In this document: in pieces, positions 10,459 through 21,877 of the stretch | Layout: every line of letters begins with the position of its first letter | Position numbering within the stretch: the first letter of the stretch is position 1 | Source of the DNA: Pleurostoma richardsiae | Lineage: Eukaryota; Ascomycota; Sordariomycetes; Calosphaeriales; Pleurostomataceae | Direction: 5' to 3' | Length of the DNA: 64,000 nt | NCBI GenBank assembly: GCA_030052745.1 | Contig: JANBVO010000060.1 | Coordinates: forward strand, 105,724-169,723 | Notes under the pieces: model-generated | The model's input: only the letters and a program-made list of their open reading frames with translations | The model's database searches: none | What the model was told of the DNA's origin: nothing | Translations under genes and position numbers: made by a program

Positions 10459-11895
10459 ATGATCTGCTCGACGAAGTCCCTCCTGGCCTTGGCCTCCCTG
10501 AGTGCCTGCCGTGTGCTCGGCGCCTCCACGTCTAGTTCGGCAGCCCTGCCCGAGCCCACTGCCATTGACCTGGTATCGATGAGCGGTGTTGTGGGCGCCT
10601 TACATCGTCCTGCCTCGGGTGGCGATCCTGACAAGGCGGCAATTGCCGTCATGGTCATGCATGCCGAACAGGACTACTTGTCTTTCTACCCGTGCACCGA
10701 GCTGCCCAAGCGTGGATACACGGTTCTCTGTGCCAATAATGCGGCCAGCAAGTCAGGTTACATGTCAGACCTTAACTTTGAGGATATGATGCTGGACGCC
10801 TCCTACGCCGTGCAGTATCTCCGCAACCAGACGGAGTTCAAGAAGGTCATTCTCTTCGGCCACAGCGGCGGTGGCGCCATGCTGTCTCAATACCAGAATG
10901 TTGCTGAGAATGGCGTGTCAGCTTGTAACGGCCCCGAGAAGATCTATCCGTGTTCCGACGCACTTGCCGATCTCCCTGCGGCTGATGGTGCGATCTTTGA
11001 CGATGCGAATTTTGGCATCGGTCCTATGATGGTCATGTCGCTAAACCCGGCCATCGTAGATGAGATGACCGGCATGGAGATCAACCAGTCTCTTAATCTC
11101 TACAATGTCACAAATGGGTGGAGCAGCACCGGGTCATCCAACTACAGCGCCCAGTTTGCCGAGTCTTTCGTCGACGGCGTGAACGCTCGTAACACTCGCG
11201 TCAACAGCTTTGCGAAGGAGCGCTTGGCCGCCATCAATAACGGCTCCGGTTTGTTCGCCGATGACGAGCCGTTCTATGTACCCGACGCCCTCTACACGGG
11301 CAACAACAACAAGTTCTTTAATCAGGTGAGCGCAGAAAGTGCTATTGTCGGATCAGACTATAAAGCCGGTGTTGACTCTAAGAAGGACCTGAACTACCTG
11401 CACCATACCAGCTATCCCTGGAAGCTTCTCCATAAGAATGGCAGCTACACTACTCAGATCGTGCCTTCTGTCCGTGTCGCTTCCACAACCTCTTCTATCG
11501 CCAATCAATATTTGGAAGGCGGGCTGAAGACTACGATCAAGCGTTTCTTGTCAAGCATAGCCACAACCACAACTGAAGACTTCGCATATCAGGTCGACGG
11601 AGTAACAGGAATCGTTTGGAACTCGTCACAGATGGTGCCAATCAGCGCCGTGGCAGGCATCCATGTGCCGCTGCTGACGATGGGCAATACCGGGCACTAC
11701 GAGTTCATCAACATCGAGAAGACGCACCTGGCTGCTGCCAGTAACGACACCGACATTGCCTTTGTTGAGGGTGCCGCACACACCATCAATACGTGCACCG
11801 AGTGCGAATCTTACCCGGGCGAATACGGTGATACCGTCAAGACGACCTTTGACTATGTCGACCAGTGGTTGAGCAAGCCCGGCCGCTTCATATAG
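10459..11895 (+). CDS. Secreted alpha/beta hydrolase
   Basis: This uninterrupted gene encodes about 478 aa. The frame extends to 10435 only through a TTG, so the ATG at 10459 is taken. The N-terminus (MICSTKSLLALASLSACRVLGA) is a signal peptide. The core shows alpha/beta-hydrolase features: strand IAVMVMHAEQDYL, the nucleophile elbow VILFGHSGGG (about Ser136), and a late histidine in VEGAAHTINTC (about His441). Paired cysteines and many N-glycosylation sequons support secretion. The protein belongs to the broad group of fungal secreted esterase/lipase-like hydrolases; substrate specificity cannot be read from sequence. It stands apart from the 18-56 kb cluster and lacks its upstream CGG motif. 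Confidence 0.85.
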   Translation: MICSTKSLLALASLSACRVLGASTSSSAALPEPTAIDLVSMSGVVGALHRPASGGDPDKAAIAVMVMHAEQDYLSFYPCTELPKRGYTVLCANNAASKSGYMSDLNFEDMMLDASYAVQYLRNQTEFKKVILFGHSGGGAMLSQYQNVAENGVSACNGPEKIYPCSDALADLPAADGAIFDDANFGIGPMMVMSLNPAIVDEMTGMEINQSLNLYNVTNGWSSTGSSNYSAQFAESFVDGVNARNTRVNSFAKERLAAINNGSGLFADDEPFYVPDALYTGNNNKFFNQVSAESAIVGSDYKAGVDSKKDLNYLHHTSYPWKLLHKNGSYTTQIVPSVRVASTTSSIANQYLEGGLKTTIKRFLSSIATTTTEDFAYQVDGVTGIVWNSSQMVPISAVAGIHVPLLTMGNTGHYEFINIEKTHLAAASNDTDIAFVEGAAHTINTCTECESYPGEYGDTVKTTFDYVDQWLSKPGRFI

Positions 11896-13924
11896 ACGCT
11901 GCGCTATAGCCGAACTCCTTGAATCAATCAGTGTCAATTCCATTCACCATTACCCTAGAAAAAGCTCGATGCAACCGATGTATATATTTGTATCCAGAAA
12001 TACTTTCATGTTTTTGAAGTCTTCTCAGAATTCCAGAAGAGCGATGCCTTGTATATGTGAAATACTTGTGCAGTACATTCAATGATTGCCGCTTATTCGG
12101 TTTATTCCGGCTTAGAATGCCCTGTAAGCACATTCTCCTTGCCGTCGTTTCTGTGGTCATACCTGTCCACTCGTTGGTGGAAAATAGCAGCCAGAGATAT
12201 AGATTATCAGAGTACGCAGGTGAGATGTACACGTTGTGTATATACCACTATCCAGAAAGAGAGCGATATAGCCCGGCATCTCATCCGCTCTAGATATCCG
12301 AGGCAAGCTGCATATTACAACAAACATAGAGGCAGGGCGTCGTTTTTGAGCCCTATGTGCGAAGTGTGACATCAGATGTCAGCCGCTTCGCGAGACTCCC
12401 ACGCGCTCTGCATGTGCTCACGCGCGTCCACCCCACCACCGCAGCACCGGCTTATTATTGGCTTGGAAATCAACAGGGATATGGGCAGGTCAACATCAAG
12501 TGTTGCGTTCTCCGCAACTGGTCTGAGAGCCTCAGTCACCCCTTCCTTCGCCTTCCCGTGTCACAGTATTAACGAACGGCATCATGTCAAGCAGCACTGT
12601 CAGATACTTTGACATGTGTCCAGACCTACAGGCTTCCTTGGGACAGCTCTGGGATACACTTAACCCCGTCTTGTGGGAGGCTGGTCAAGAAGAAGCGAAA
12701 TGCTCCAGTATGAGATTGACGAGTGACAGCCTCAGCCAGATCGCCCGTATCCGACAGGTCCTCACCTGTGAATACAATATTACTGTCAAGTTGAGGATCT
12801 CGGGCATATACGCGGCCACTGACTTGCTCTGTAGATCCTCAGCAAAGCGCGGAATCTAAATCCCAATATCGGTGATGTCTTACGACGCCATGATCCTCGG
12901 TTTCCGTAGGGACTGGTGTGGAATGAGCCAGTATGCACGGCGCGAACCAGACTGTTTGCTGCTGATACCGCTGTCTATCCCGGATTCCGCTCGCGCGGCT
13001 GTCTTGGGCGAGAAAATCGTTATGCAAGAGGGTAAAGCGATCCTAGTACCGGCAAGCTCCAAGATCTGGGTGGGCCAGGAGGATGGTGCGCCACTCGGCA
13101 ATTCGCCCAGCTTCTTCTCGGAGCGCCCCGGCTGGATCAGATGCCACCCCTAACGGCCACAGGATATCACAATAAGCCTGCACGACCGCGTCTGAGGCCG
13201 CGAGGAGGGAGGACTCTAATCCAAGGCACCGACAGACGTTTGCTGATATGCAGAAAGAATCAGCTAACGGAGACCAAATCCAAGGGGCCTCAAGGTACCG
13301 CACTTAACCGTGCCGCCTGTCATCACCTCGATCAGGCAGGGGATTAGCAGATGTAAAGATCCTAGTAGGGAGGAGTTCGATGGCAGGGGGGAAGACAAGA
13401 CGCGTTGCTTGGCGTCTTTCTTGTGATCAGCGATGACCGCCCATTGGGACATCGACAGGCAGCCTTGCTGAAGATTAAGTAATGACCTGGCGGTCTACAT
13501 ACCTAGATGGTCCTGTGGTCGACGTACCTGTATATAATGCTGTAGTATGGGTACTTCCGCTCCAGGAAGACGAGCATCGAGCACTTTTTGTCTTGAAAGG
13601 GAAAAAGCCCAACGGGGGAATCCGGATCTGGAACAGCAACTCGGCGGACGACGGGTTTCTTTCCGAATGGAACGGCGTTGCAGCACCTCATCGCCATGTG
13701 CGATTTTTTCGTGGGATATGTCCGATCAGTACCAGAAGTGTCCGATCTGACTCCATTTTCCGCCTTATCCCCAGCATTTTACTCGTCTAACTGACGACGC
13801 AAAAGTTGCCGAACCTTCCAAAAGTGGGAATTTGCTTAAGACCCCTAGTTAGGACGGTTTCTCAACAGCCGTCAAGTCCAAATATCAACGCCGGATAGAT
13901 TCTTTTCTCTCGTTTGTTCCCGCT
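11896..13924. other. Intergenic, no gene recognised
   Basis: About 2 kb holds many short overlapping frames on both strands and no recognisable protein or splice pattern. The copy of GCGGAAAATG on the minus strand (13752-13762) near the right end, about 165 bp before the transporter pseudogene, matches a word found upstream of other genes in the window. Confidence 0.5.
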
Positions 13925-15756
13925 ATGATTTCTTCATACAAAAATGTAATCTCTGCTGCAATATCGACGGGCGGACGCTGCGGCCCAAGCGCAGATTGAC
14001 CGAGATGTATGGAAGGCCAGAGAACATCCCGTCTCTCATCCTGATCATGATGTCGAAGTAGCAAGGTTGAGAGCTGGCAACTTTTTGAACGAAGAAAAGA
14101 ACGACGACGATTCAGCATTCACGTCTTCACTAGCCGGCGAAGCTGAGTCTCCTGCAGACGAAATTCAAGAACAACAAGCCCTAATACAGCGGAGTGTAAC
14201 AAAAGAGACTATCTGTAAATGTCTCTCGGGAGGGATTGCCCTTGGCCAGATCCTCACGGACATCCAAGCCCGGGATCACAAGAGATCCAATGGTCATGAT
14301 GGCGAAGTATTCGTCGTCAATTGGGAAGGCCCAGACCATCCCCTGGATCCTCACAACTGGTCTGTTCGGAGACGCATTGGAGTGACATTGCAGATCTCCG
14401 TCATCTCATTCTTTGTCGGAGCAGCGTCTGGAATTGATGCAACCGTATTACCACAAGCTGCAGCATCACTCAGCGTTAGCGAGGTTGCCGAGTCGTTAGC
14501 CACGGGTATGGTCGAATCTCTCGACTTTTCGACAGAAGCTGACATCTTCTAGGCCTGTACTTGGTAGGCATGGATCTTGGGTCTCTAATAGCAGGTCCCT
14601 TCTCCAAAACGTTTGGTAGAAATGTTGTGTACATCGTGTCTATGGCTATTTCATGATCTGGATAATGGCATCAGGTCTCGCCCCTAATTTTGGCGCCTAA
14701 ATCACCTTCAGATTCTTAGCCGGTTGTCTAGCCTCAACGCCGCTAGTATGCTCCGGAGGCTTTATAGCCGACATGTATAATAGCTTCGAGAAGACTTGGA
14801 GTTTCCTACTCTATACTATTGCTGGATTCGGCGGACTAATGTTCGGTGCTGTTATGGGCGCCTACATCGGCCCGTCAATTGCGGCAAGCTAGCGTTGGAC
14901 TGAGTGGACTATGCTTATCTCGTCCGGGCTTGTCCTTATACTGGTTGTGTTCTTTATGCCTGAGACGTACGGCCCTCTGTTGTTGTAGTGGAAAGTTGCT
15001 CATTATCGACGGATCATTGGGAACGATCGTTTCCACTGTGAGCACGAAATCGCCGACGCGAGCCTTTTTAGCCGACTGAATGTTAGTATGACGAGGCTAT
15101 TTTTAATGTTGAGGGAGCCGATTATCATCGCTGTGACGTTATATATTAGCGTTCTTTACATCGTCTCCTTTACATTCGTCGTTGGTTGGCCTTATATCTT
15201 CGAGGATACTTATGGCCTTAGTTAAGGCTTCGTAAATACTATCTTCATCGCCATGTTTCTCGGCATATAGATCAACTTTGCCTTTATTCCGATCGTATAT
15301 CGAAAAACGCTCCGAGCTACTAAGACACAAGGAGAACGCCACTTCAAGCCCGAGATACGTTTGTGGTACGCCATGCTTGGCGCGGCCGCGGCTATCCCTA
15401 TCTCACTCTTCTGGCTTGGTTGGACCAACTATTCCAGCAATAGCATCTGGTCGGCTATCTTTGTAGTAGTCTTCTTCGGCTATGGAATTACGGGAATCTT
15501 CATCTGAGTCTATATGTACATCATCGGGACTTACGAGATCTACTCAGCATCGGCACTGACATTCGTCTTTCTGACGAGGTATGTTATTGTGGGTGGAATG
15601 ACAGTGGTTGGAATTCCGTTCTACGAGAACATGGGCACGAATTATACTATCATGGCTTGTTTCGCAGTTGTGTTGGCGGCCATTCCGTATGTGCTGTATT
15701 TCTATGGCCGTGAGATACGTGCAAAGAGTAGATACGCGTTAACGCATGAGAGATAG
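13925..15756 (+). pseudogene. MFS transporter pseudogene (drug:H+ antiporter-like), RIP-type decay
   Basis: The N-terminal part reads openly from about 14067, including NWSVRRRIGVTLQISVISFF, a typical start of the first membrane helix in DHA-type MFS carriers. An intron-like GT...TAG near 14506-14551 retains frame into GLYLVGMDLGSLIAGPF. After a one-base frameshift near 14650 the homologous frame continues to 15756. It is broken by stops at 14698, 14890, 14986, 15223, 15268 and 15505, all in the same frame. The residue expected at most stops is Gln or Trp, so C-to-T or G-to-A changes explain them, as RIP would. The later part retains membrane helices (AIPISLFWLGWTNY, YVIVGGMTVVGIPFYENMG). A possible tiny first exon starts at 13925. 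No functional product is expected. Confidence 0.85.
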
Positions 15757-16755
15757 AAGATTAGATTTGAATATGACGAATGCGCGATCACCTAGAACCA
15801 GCACTCGTGCAAGATTGCAGACAGGCCAGACTTTCATTGACCAAGTTCCATAGCACCGATACATTCGAGACCTTGGGGTCATACTGGAGTCGGTGGGATC
15901 AAGTCTTGGCTATGTTATCGAAGTTTCCCACTACCTTAACGAATATCGATGATTTCGACATGGTCAATATCGTGTATATGACCTATTTTGGAGAGTTGAA
16001 GCCAGCCGGGGTGTGGGCTTTTCTCTACACTTTGACCCTCGTGCTTGACCGTCGAAACGTTGGCGGTTGACTTGAAGAACCCTGAAGACGCCTGGCAGTT
16101 GCAGCGCTGCTGGGAAATACGGATATCGAGATGAAATCCTTTGATGTCATGGCTTAGTAAAGAATATTGCCCAACGGTTCGGTCTCTAAGACTGGGGCCA
16201 GCTCAGATAGATTGATTTCCGATATTGTCGGCCTAATGAGTATAGACGCTGTCAACTTGTAATGTGATGTCAAAAATGGCAGCTCGTCGATATGCTTTTG
16301 GCTGGCTCCAAGCTCTAGAAATATCTACCAAGTTACTGCGCCGCTATCTAGTTATCTCATATGGTTCACTTAAAGATTTCACGGCGTGGTTTTTCCTTTG
16401 CACAGATGCCATCAATCTGAGGTGGCGCGTTTTATGACAATCTGCGATAAATAGGAATAACCATTTCTGAGCAGGTAATTCGAGGCTACCGGGAATAGAA
16501 AAATTGTGGCATAGTGCTTTTTGCCCTTTCGTAAGAAAATTCCATCTTTTGGGTGTAGACGACGCCGCTGTTTTATCATCCAGCCCAAAGCGTTGTCTTG
16601 AAGAACCATTTAGCGTAACCTAGGCCATAATCTTTTGGGTAACCTTTACTCAAGCACATAAATATGCCGTCTATTTCTCACGACGAGTTTACGTTACAGA
16701 TGCCGCATATAGCCCGATATTATACTGTATTCACTACTAAATTAGTAGTACGACC
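15757..16755. other. AT-rich tract with possible gene relic
   Basis: A 291-nt open stretch (15780-16070) has protein-like composition (SYWSRWDQVLAMLSKFP, YMTYFGELKPAGVWAF) but then runs into stops, so it may be a relic I cannot name. The rest, to the dehydrogenase stop codon, is AT-rich with scattered TA dinucleotides, consistent with old RIP. Confidence 0.4.
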
Positions 16756-18038
16756 CTAGACTTTGACCTCTGAAGGAGGGGGTAAGGGACTTTCGGCAAC
16801 CATGGGTTGTGTCTTGTCGACGCGGACAAGAATCTTAACGTGGCGATCCTTATGGTTCATCAACTCCTTGATACCCTTCTCTTCCAAATCCTCCATTTCA
16901 ATGCGCGAAGTAATAAAGTTCTCCACTTCCCGTTTGGTTATCTTGTTTTCGGCCAGGGCTTGGATGACACCGCGGTAGTCATCTGGAGTAAATGACAGGT
17001 CCGCCTTGAGCGTTTTCCCATTGTACAGGAGCTCGTTGATATCGATTTGGGGCTGTGGCCAAAGTCAGCTTCCTCGTCTGTGTGCCACCAAGAGCAATGC
17101 TTCAGCTGTTTCTTACCTGCGTCACCCACACGGCGATGTTATACAGAATACCGTACTTGCGAATAGCCTTCAGTCCTGTCGTAAGAGTTGCCTGAACTCC
17201 CGAGGCGTCGAAGGCAAAATGGGGCCCAAGACTAGAAATAAATATCAATATTTATCATCTTATCAAAACAAAGGGTTTGGATCACGTACCCATCGCAGAG
17301 ATCCTTGGCCCCCTTAACGACGTCGTCAGTAACAGGGTTGAAGCAGTGCGTGGCACCAATCTTGGTTGCCTGCGCATGTCTGGCCAGAGACGGTTCCGAT
17401 GCCAGGACCTTGGTGATGCCTCGAGCTCTGAGACACAGGATCAAAGCCAGTCCAATCGGGCCAGCGCCAAAAACAATAGCAGATTCTCCGGGCTGGATTC
17501 CCGACTGCGTAACGCCATGCCAGGCAACCGACAGAGGCTCAACAAGAGCGCCAGCGTCAAGTCCAACATGCGGAGGCAGGGTGTGGCAGATGAATGCGGG
17601 GATGACAATGTCCTCGCAAAGGCCGCCAGGGCTCGTCGACAAGCCCAGGAAAGCAGTCTGATCACACGCGTTCCTGCGCTTCTTTTTGCATTGCTCGCAA
17701 GTGTCGTCGGTCAAAAGACCCTCGACAGACACGGCGTCGCCGATCTTATGCGACGTGACTGAGGGATGCACTTCGGTGACGACACCTGAGAATTCGTGGC
17801 CGAAGATCAGAGGCCGGTGATGGCCGGTCAACGGGTGAGGCGATTCCTTGCTATAGGATACAAAAGGGCCATGGCTGTATTCATGGACGTCGGTGCCGCA
17901 AATTCCGCACCAGGCTGGCTTGAGGCGAAGCTCGCCCTCGTTCAGAGTGGTAACTACCGGGACATCTTCATAGCGAATGTCTTTGTTACCATGGTACCGG
18001 ATGGCCTTGACGGTCTTCGGGGCAGTTGCGACAGACAT
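16756..18038 (-). CDS. Zinc-dependent medium-chain dehydrogenase, butanediol-dehydrogenase-like
   Basis: Exons 18038-17290, 17231-17117 and 17052-16756 encode about 386 aa. The catalytic-zinc region shows WCGICGTDVHEY and GHEFSGVV. A structural-zinc loop follows with spaced cysteines (CEQCKKKRRNAC). The Rossmann motif is AIVFGAGPIGLALIL. The overall pattern (KAIRYHGNKDIRYEDVPV, LVEPLSVAWHGV) is that of fungal (R,R)-butanediol dehydrogenase/sorbitol-type polyol dehydrogenases. These oxidise vicinal secondary alcohols to ketones with NAD(P)+ in the cytosol. In this cluster a role in oxidising a polyol such as a tetritol is plausible but inferred. The 15-base word CATTTTCCGCAACCC occurs 513 bp upstream and again in the 27.7-kb intergenic region, suggesting shared regulation. 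Confidence 0.92.
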
Positions 18039-18548
18039 TGCAAAGTCTAGTTGTGACTCGGCGCGTTGGTTGAAGGTTGTTCCTATTGACTCAGTAATGT
18101 CTTGCCTACTCTTTTGAACACATCTCGTATCTTATATCGCGCTTGCCCTTCACCAACCCGCGGAAATTGGCCATTTTGCCGAAGCGCGAGGCATGTCATC
18201 CATTCGTCTCTCTCGTCGCCCCTCTCTTTCCCCAATCTCATCGATTAGTTCGGCCCGCGTGTCCGCTTTTCTGCGGCAACTGGATGATGTTTTTCCGGGC
18301 ATTGTGATTTCAGTTGTCGGTGAATCACTGTTTAGCCCAGAACCGAAACCCATTGTCCGTGGCATACTTGACTAGAGGCCTGTAAGGGCGGAGAATCACT
18401 CAACCCCGCAGATGTTTCTAGAATTCTCGATTCCAGACTACAGTCGGCTGTACTCTTGGTAGGGTTCTTACAAGAGACGCACAGTGGCGAGAGAAGTAAA
18501 TGCGCCCGAGTGTTGACATTTTGGACTACGGTATGCGGTAGAACCAGG

Positions 18549-18565
18549 CCCATTTTCCGCAACCC
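18549..18565 (-). promoter_or_regulatory. Extended CGGAAAAT site upstream of the Zn-dehydrogenase
   Basis: On the minus strand the site reads TTGCGGAAAATGGG. It has the first CGG and A-rich spacer of the cluster motif, but GGG in place of the second CGG. Its flank is identical over 15 bp to 27757-27771. The rest of 18039-19125 shows no gene that I can support. Confidence 0.45.
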
Positions 18566-19125
18566 CGCCCTCCCCTGTTGTTACTAATCTCGGATCAAGA
18601 CGGGGCTAGTGTCGGGGTAATTCAGAGGATAACGGGGCCCAGCTTTCGCCCCGCAAACTTTACGCGACATCTCTTCGCGCAGTACCGCAACGAGCACCAG
18701 TGAAGCGAATTGGTCAGAGGCAGTGGTCTTGATTTTTCAAAGTCCGAAGATGAATTAAGGCTGAAGAGGAAAAATGCCTATGGTCAGACCCACTAGCCAC
18801 TCAATACGGCGCTTGCGCCACTTCCTCCACCAGCTTCAACCAGTTTCGACTTATCTGTGCTGGGCTGACCTGCTTCCCCGTTACATCATGCACCATGAAA
18901 TTCTCAATAGCAAACATATCGAATCGAGCCGTTGGAAGGGGTCAGCCATGTTCAGTCAGCTTCTTAAGCCCCAATTCCTTCGAGTGTTTAGCTAATCAAC
19001 GCCGGCGTAAGAGTGCAAAGATCGCCATCTAAAATGTAGACTCCTTGAACTCCTTGAACATTTAGCAATGTCTGCTATCTGAACCAAGTCTGACTCCATC
19101 CTCCACAGGCTTAGGAAAGACTCCA

Positions 19126-21369
19126 TGCGCAAGCTGTAGGGATAATGGCTGGGACTGTGTCCGGTCACGGCTGACCAGGTTTTGACATCAAAAGTAAGCG
19201 AGCAAAGTCCCCTGCTCAACCTGTGTCCTTGCTGACGGAGAATACCGCAGATTGAAGTTCCCGAAAGACCAGAAGTGGGTAGGCAGTATGAAGAAACGTA
19301 TGCTTCTTCATCATCCCTGGTTGTTTACATAGTTGACCATTGTCTAGTGTCTTTTCGGCAGGGCTTTGATCCAACAGAATACTACGTCTGTTCAGATGAT
19401 GAGACTGAGTCGCAATGCTGGGTTTCAACCCCAAGAGATATATCTATGATCGGCAGCAGCCCTTTGAGCATCTCTGACTCCATATACCTGCCCACAGATG
19501 TTGCCGAACTGGCAGTGAATGATGTGTCTGAACAGAGGGAAAATGAGTGTGAGACCCCGGGGAGCCTAGACGACTTGAGCTTCCTAGACGACAATTGTAC
19601 GACGAAACTCAACCACATCGAGCGTTTGGTGACTCGGAAAGAGTCGACTATCTCGAATTTAATACCACCTGAGAGCAGGTACAGCCAACTGGAAGGCCAG
19701 ACCGGGCTAAGTTCCACTCGAGGCTCCCCTGGCACCACCACAAGATGGCAGTTCTGAGACGCCCGGTGGATCAGTGAACTCAGCTCTCGAAAACACGGCT
19801 GCTGAAGGGGGAGGTAACTCGGAAGAGTCAAAAATCCCTGGAAGTCACTTAGCGATGGAACAGACGGCCCCTCTAATCTTGACGCTCACTCACGACTTGC
19901 GTACCTTTCTTTGTTCATCCGCCTGGCAATCATGAAAAGATCCCAAGCAGTGAACAGCTTAGCACAGCTGTAACAGAATCGTTAGACCATACATTGGCTA
20001 GTCAACATGCGAGCTCAGATTCTTTCCTTATGGAGGACGAAGAAGTCGGGGTCATCGAATACTTCTTCAACGTCCTCGCACCTTGGGTGAGTTTGCATAT
20101 TTCAACATCCCCATTGAGACGAATCTAACATGTAGGAACTCAGTTCGACTTGTTAGATCCTACACGACAATTTACCAATGGGCTTTACTCTCTGCTGCCT
20201 CGCTCCAAGCATCTTCTATACGCCATTCTGGCCGTGACATCGCGGCATAAAGCATCCCGCGACACATCTGACTCGATTTCTTCTGATACATATAATCAGA
20301 GATGCTTAAAAGTTCTGATGCCATCTCTTTCTTGTGACTGCGGCGTCATGAGAGACGACACCCTAGCTGCTACGGTTGCTCTTCGGTTGCGTTTCGAGCT
20401 TGACAGTGAGGCTCAATACCCGAACTTCGGATATGTCTAACTTCGATGCAATGTGTAGATGAGTCTCGGCTCACCAATGCCACGTGTTTGGCACTCGAGT
20501 GTTGCTGCATGGCCTCGAGGGACTGGGCAGTCTCTCAAGTTTCCAGAAGGCAGTGGCTTGGATTGACTTGCGGCAAGACACGGTTATGTCGTTCATCAAT
20601 CAAACACTTGTCGCTTTTCCGCTCCAGATCTCGGAGTTGACTGGAAAAGCCTTCCTGAGAATGACTCGGATTGGGCCAATCTGATGGTGTACCATCTAGC
20701 TGATACTCTGAACCACTGCCATGGCCCCAAGGGTCTTTCTGTGGAGGCTTGTAACCGCCAACAGATGCGTAGCAAGACCTGGCTCAATCAAGGGCCATTG
20801 TGGTTCTCGCCTACAAGGTACCATGCTTCGAACACACCGGGAAAGTTTGTCGTATACGAATACATTAGCAATGGTTGCTTGTACGTGATTCCTTTCCATC
20901 CTCATGGCAACTGAATCTCAGGCTCACACAATTAGCTGCGGCCAATCAGTATTACAATCCGTCTCAGATCCTTCCCATACACTACCACCCTGGCCGCCGG
21001 CGACTGGGCACGGGCGCGCGGCGTCTTGGACAAGAATTGGATGTACGTCTTTTTGCATAAGATTTGGATACCAAACGCTGATGTTATTATGCCGTATTCA
21101 GTCTACCTTCAAACGAACGGTACGTCGTTTCTGTGGTGTTAGTCTATCCAACGTCTCTTGTGCTTGTGCTGTTGGGCTTGCTTGCGTGGGCATCACGTTG
21201 TGCCGCGATTATATTAATGACGATGCGGAGCAGCAAGCATTCGACAATATCTTGAAATTGGCAAAAGGAGAGCACGGGTGGCCGGTACATAACCTGTAAA
21301 ATCCCCTCCCATCCGTTCATTGACATCTTGGACCTTGTTGAGCTGACAATTGAACTATAGGTTGGTTAG
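19126..21369 (+). pseudogene. Decayed Zn2Cys6 / fungal-specific transcription factor
   Basis: The second half of a zinc cluster is visible at 19126-19158 (CASCRDNGWDC). The first half upstream (near 18985-19035, around QRRRKSAK) appears broken. The middle, from 20150, reads LLDPTRQFTNGLYSLLPRSKHLLYAILAVTSRHK split over short exons, and FGTRVLLHGLEGLGSLSSF follows. The tail runs through a good intron (20881-20921) into QYYNPSQILPIHYHPG and VRRFCGVSLSNV. This order matches the Fungal_trans_2 (ARCA-like) family. The frame changes by minus one near 20480 and again between about 20605 and 20635, where no intron can be placed. Two single-base deletions are the simplest explanation, so no intact regulator is expected unless the assembly is wrong. 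Confidence 0.65.
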
Positions 21370-21877
21370 ATCATCCGGGGCAGGGTTGGTGGATGCCACG
21401 AAGTTGAGTGAAACGGGCCAGTTTGTTTTCTCGGCCTTGTAAGAATTTGGAATATATTTAAATCTTGAGCAGTGACATCAGATATAGATAATCGACCAAA
21501 GCAATAAGACGTCCGTGACATGGAACAGACACTGTCTGGTGAGTAGCCAACTGTATTTGGGTATAGGAGGTGTGCAAGCTCGACATTTGTCAAAGATGAC
21601 TCATTTACGGTCATACTCCGTATCAGGTAAAGAGAACATGACGTCTGTTGTCCAAGCTGAGGCGAGTTGACTGACCTTTTGTCCATGTAATCGCACCCCC
21701 CTGAGCACGGCTAGGTTGAAGGCCACGGTCACTCTACGGTGCGAATGGGCAACGCTTCGGTCCACAACAGCTAGAAATCAGTGACTATTTTGATAAAATG
21801 TACATTCTGAAGCAGCATTTTCTACTGACAACCAAGTCACCCACAGATCCCACTAATTACACTGGCACGTCTGTGCT

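Noticed and set aside
12584-13153. Short frames that look partly protein-like on both strands
   Set aside because: No domain, no consistent introns, and overlapping frames of equal quality on both strands.
20581-20640. CGGAAAAGCGA-like word on the minus strand inside the first decayed regulator
   Set aside because: It is one base off the motif and lies in former coding DNA.
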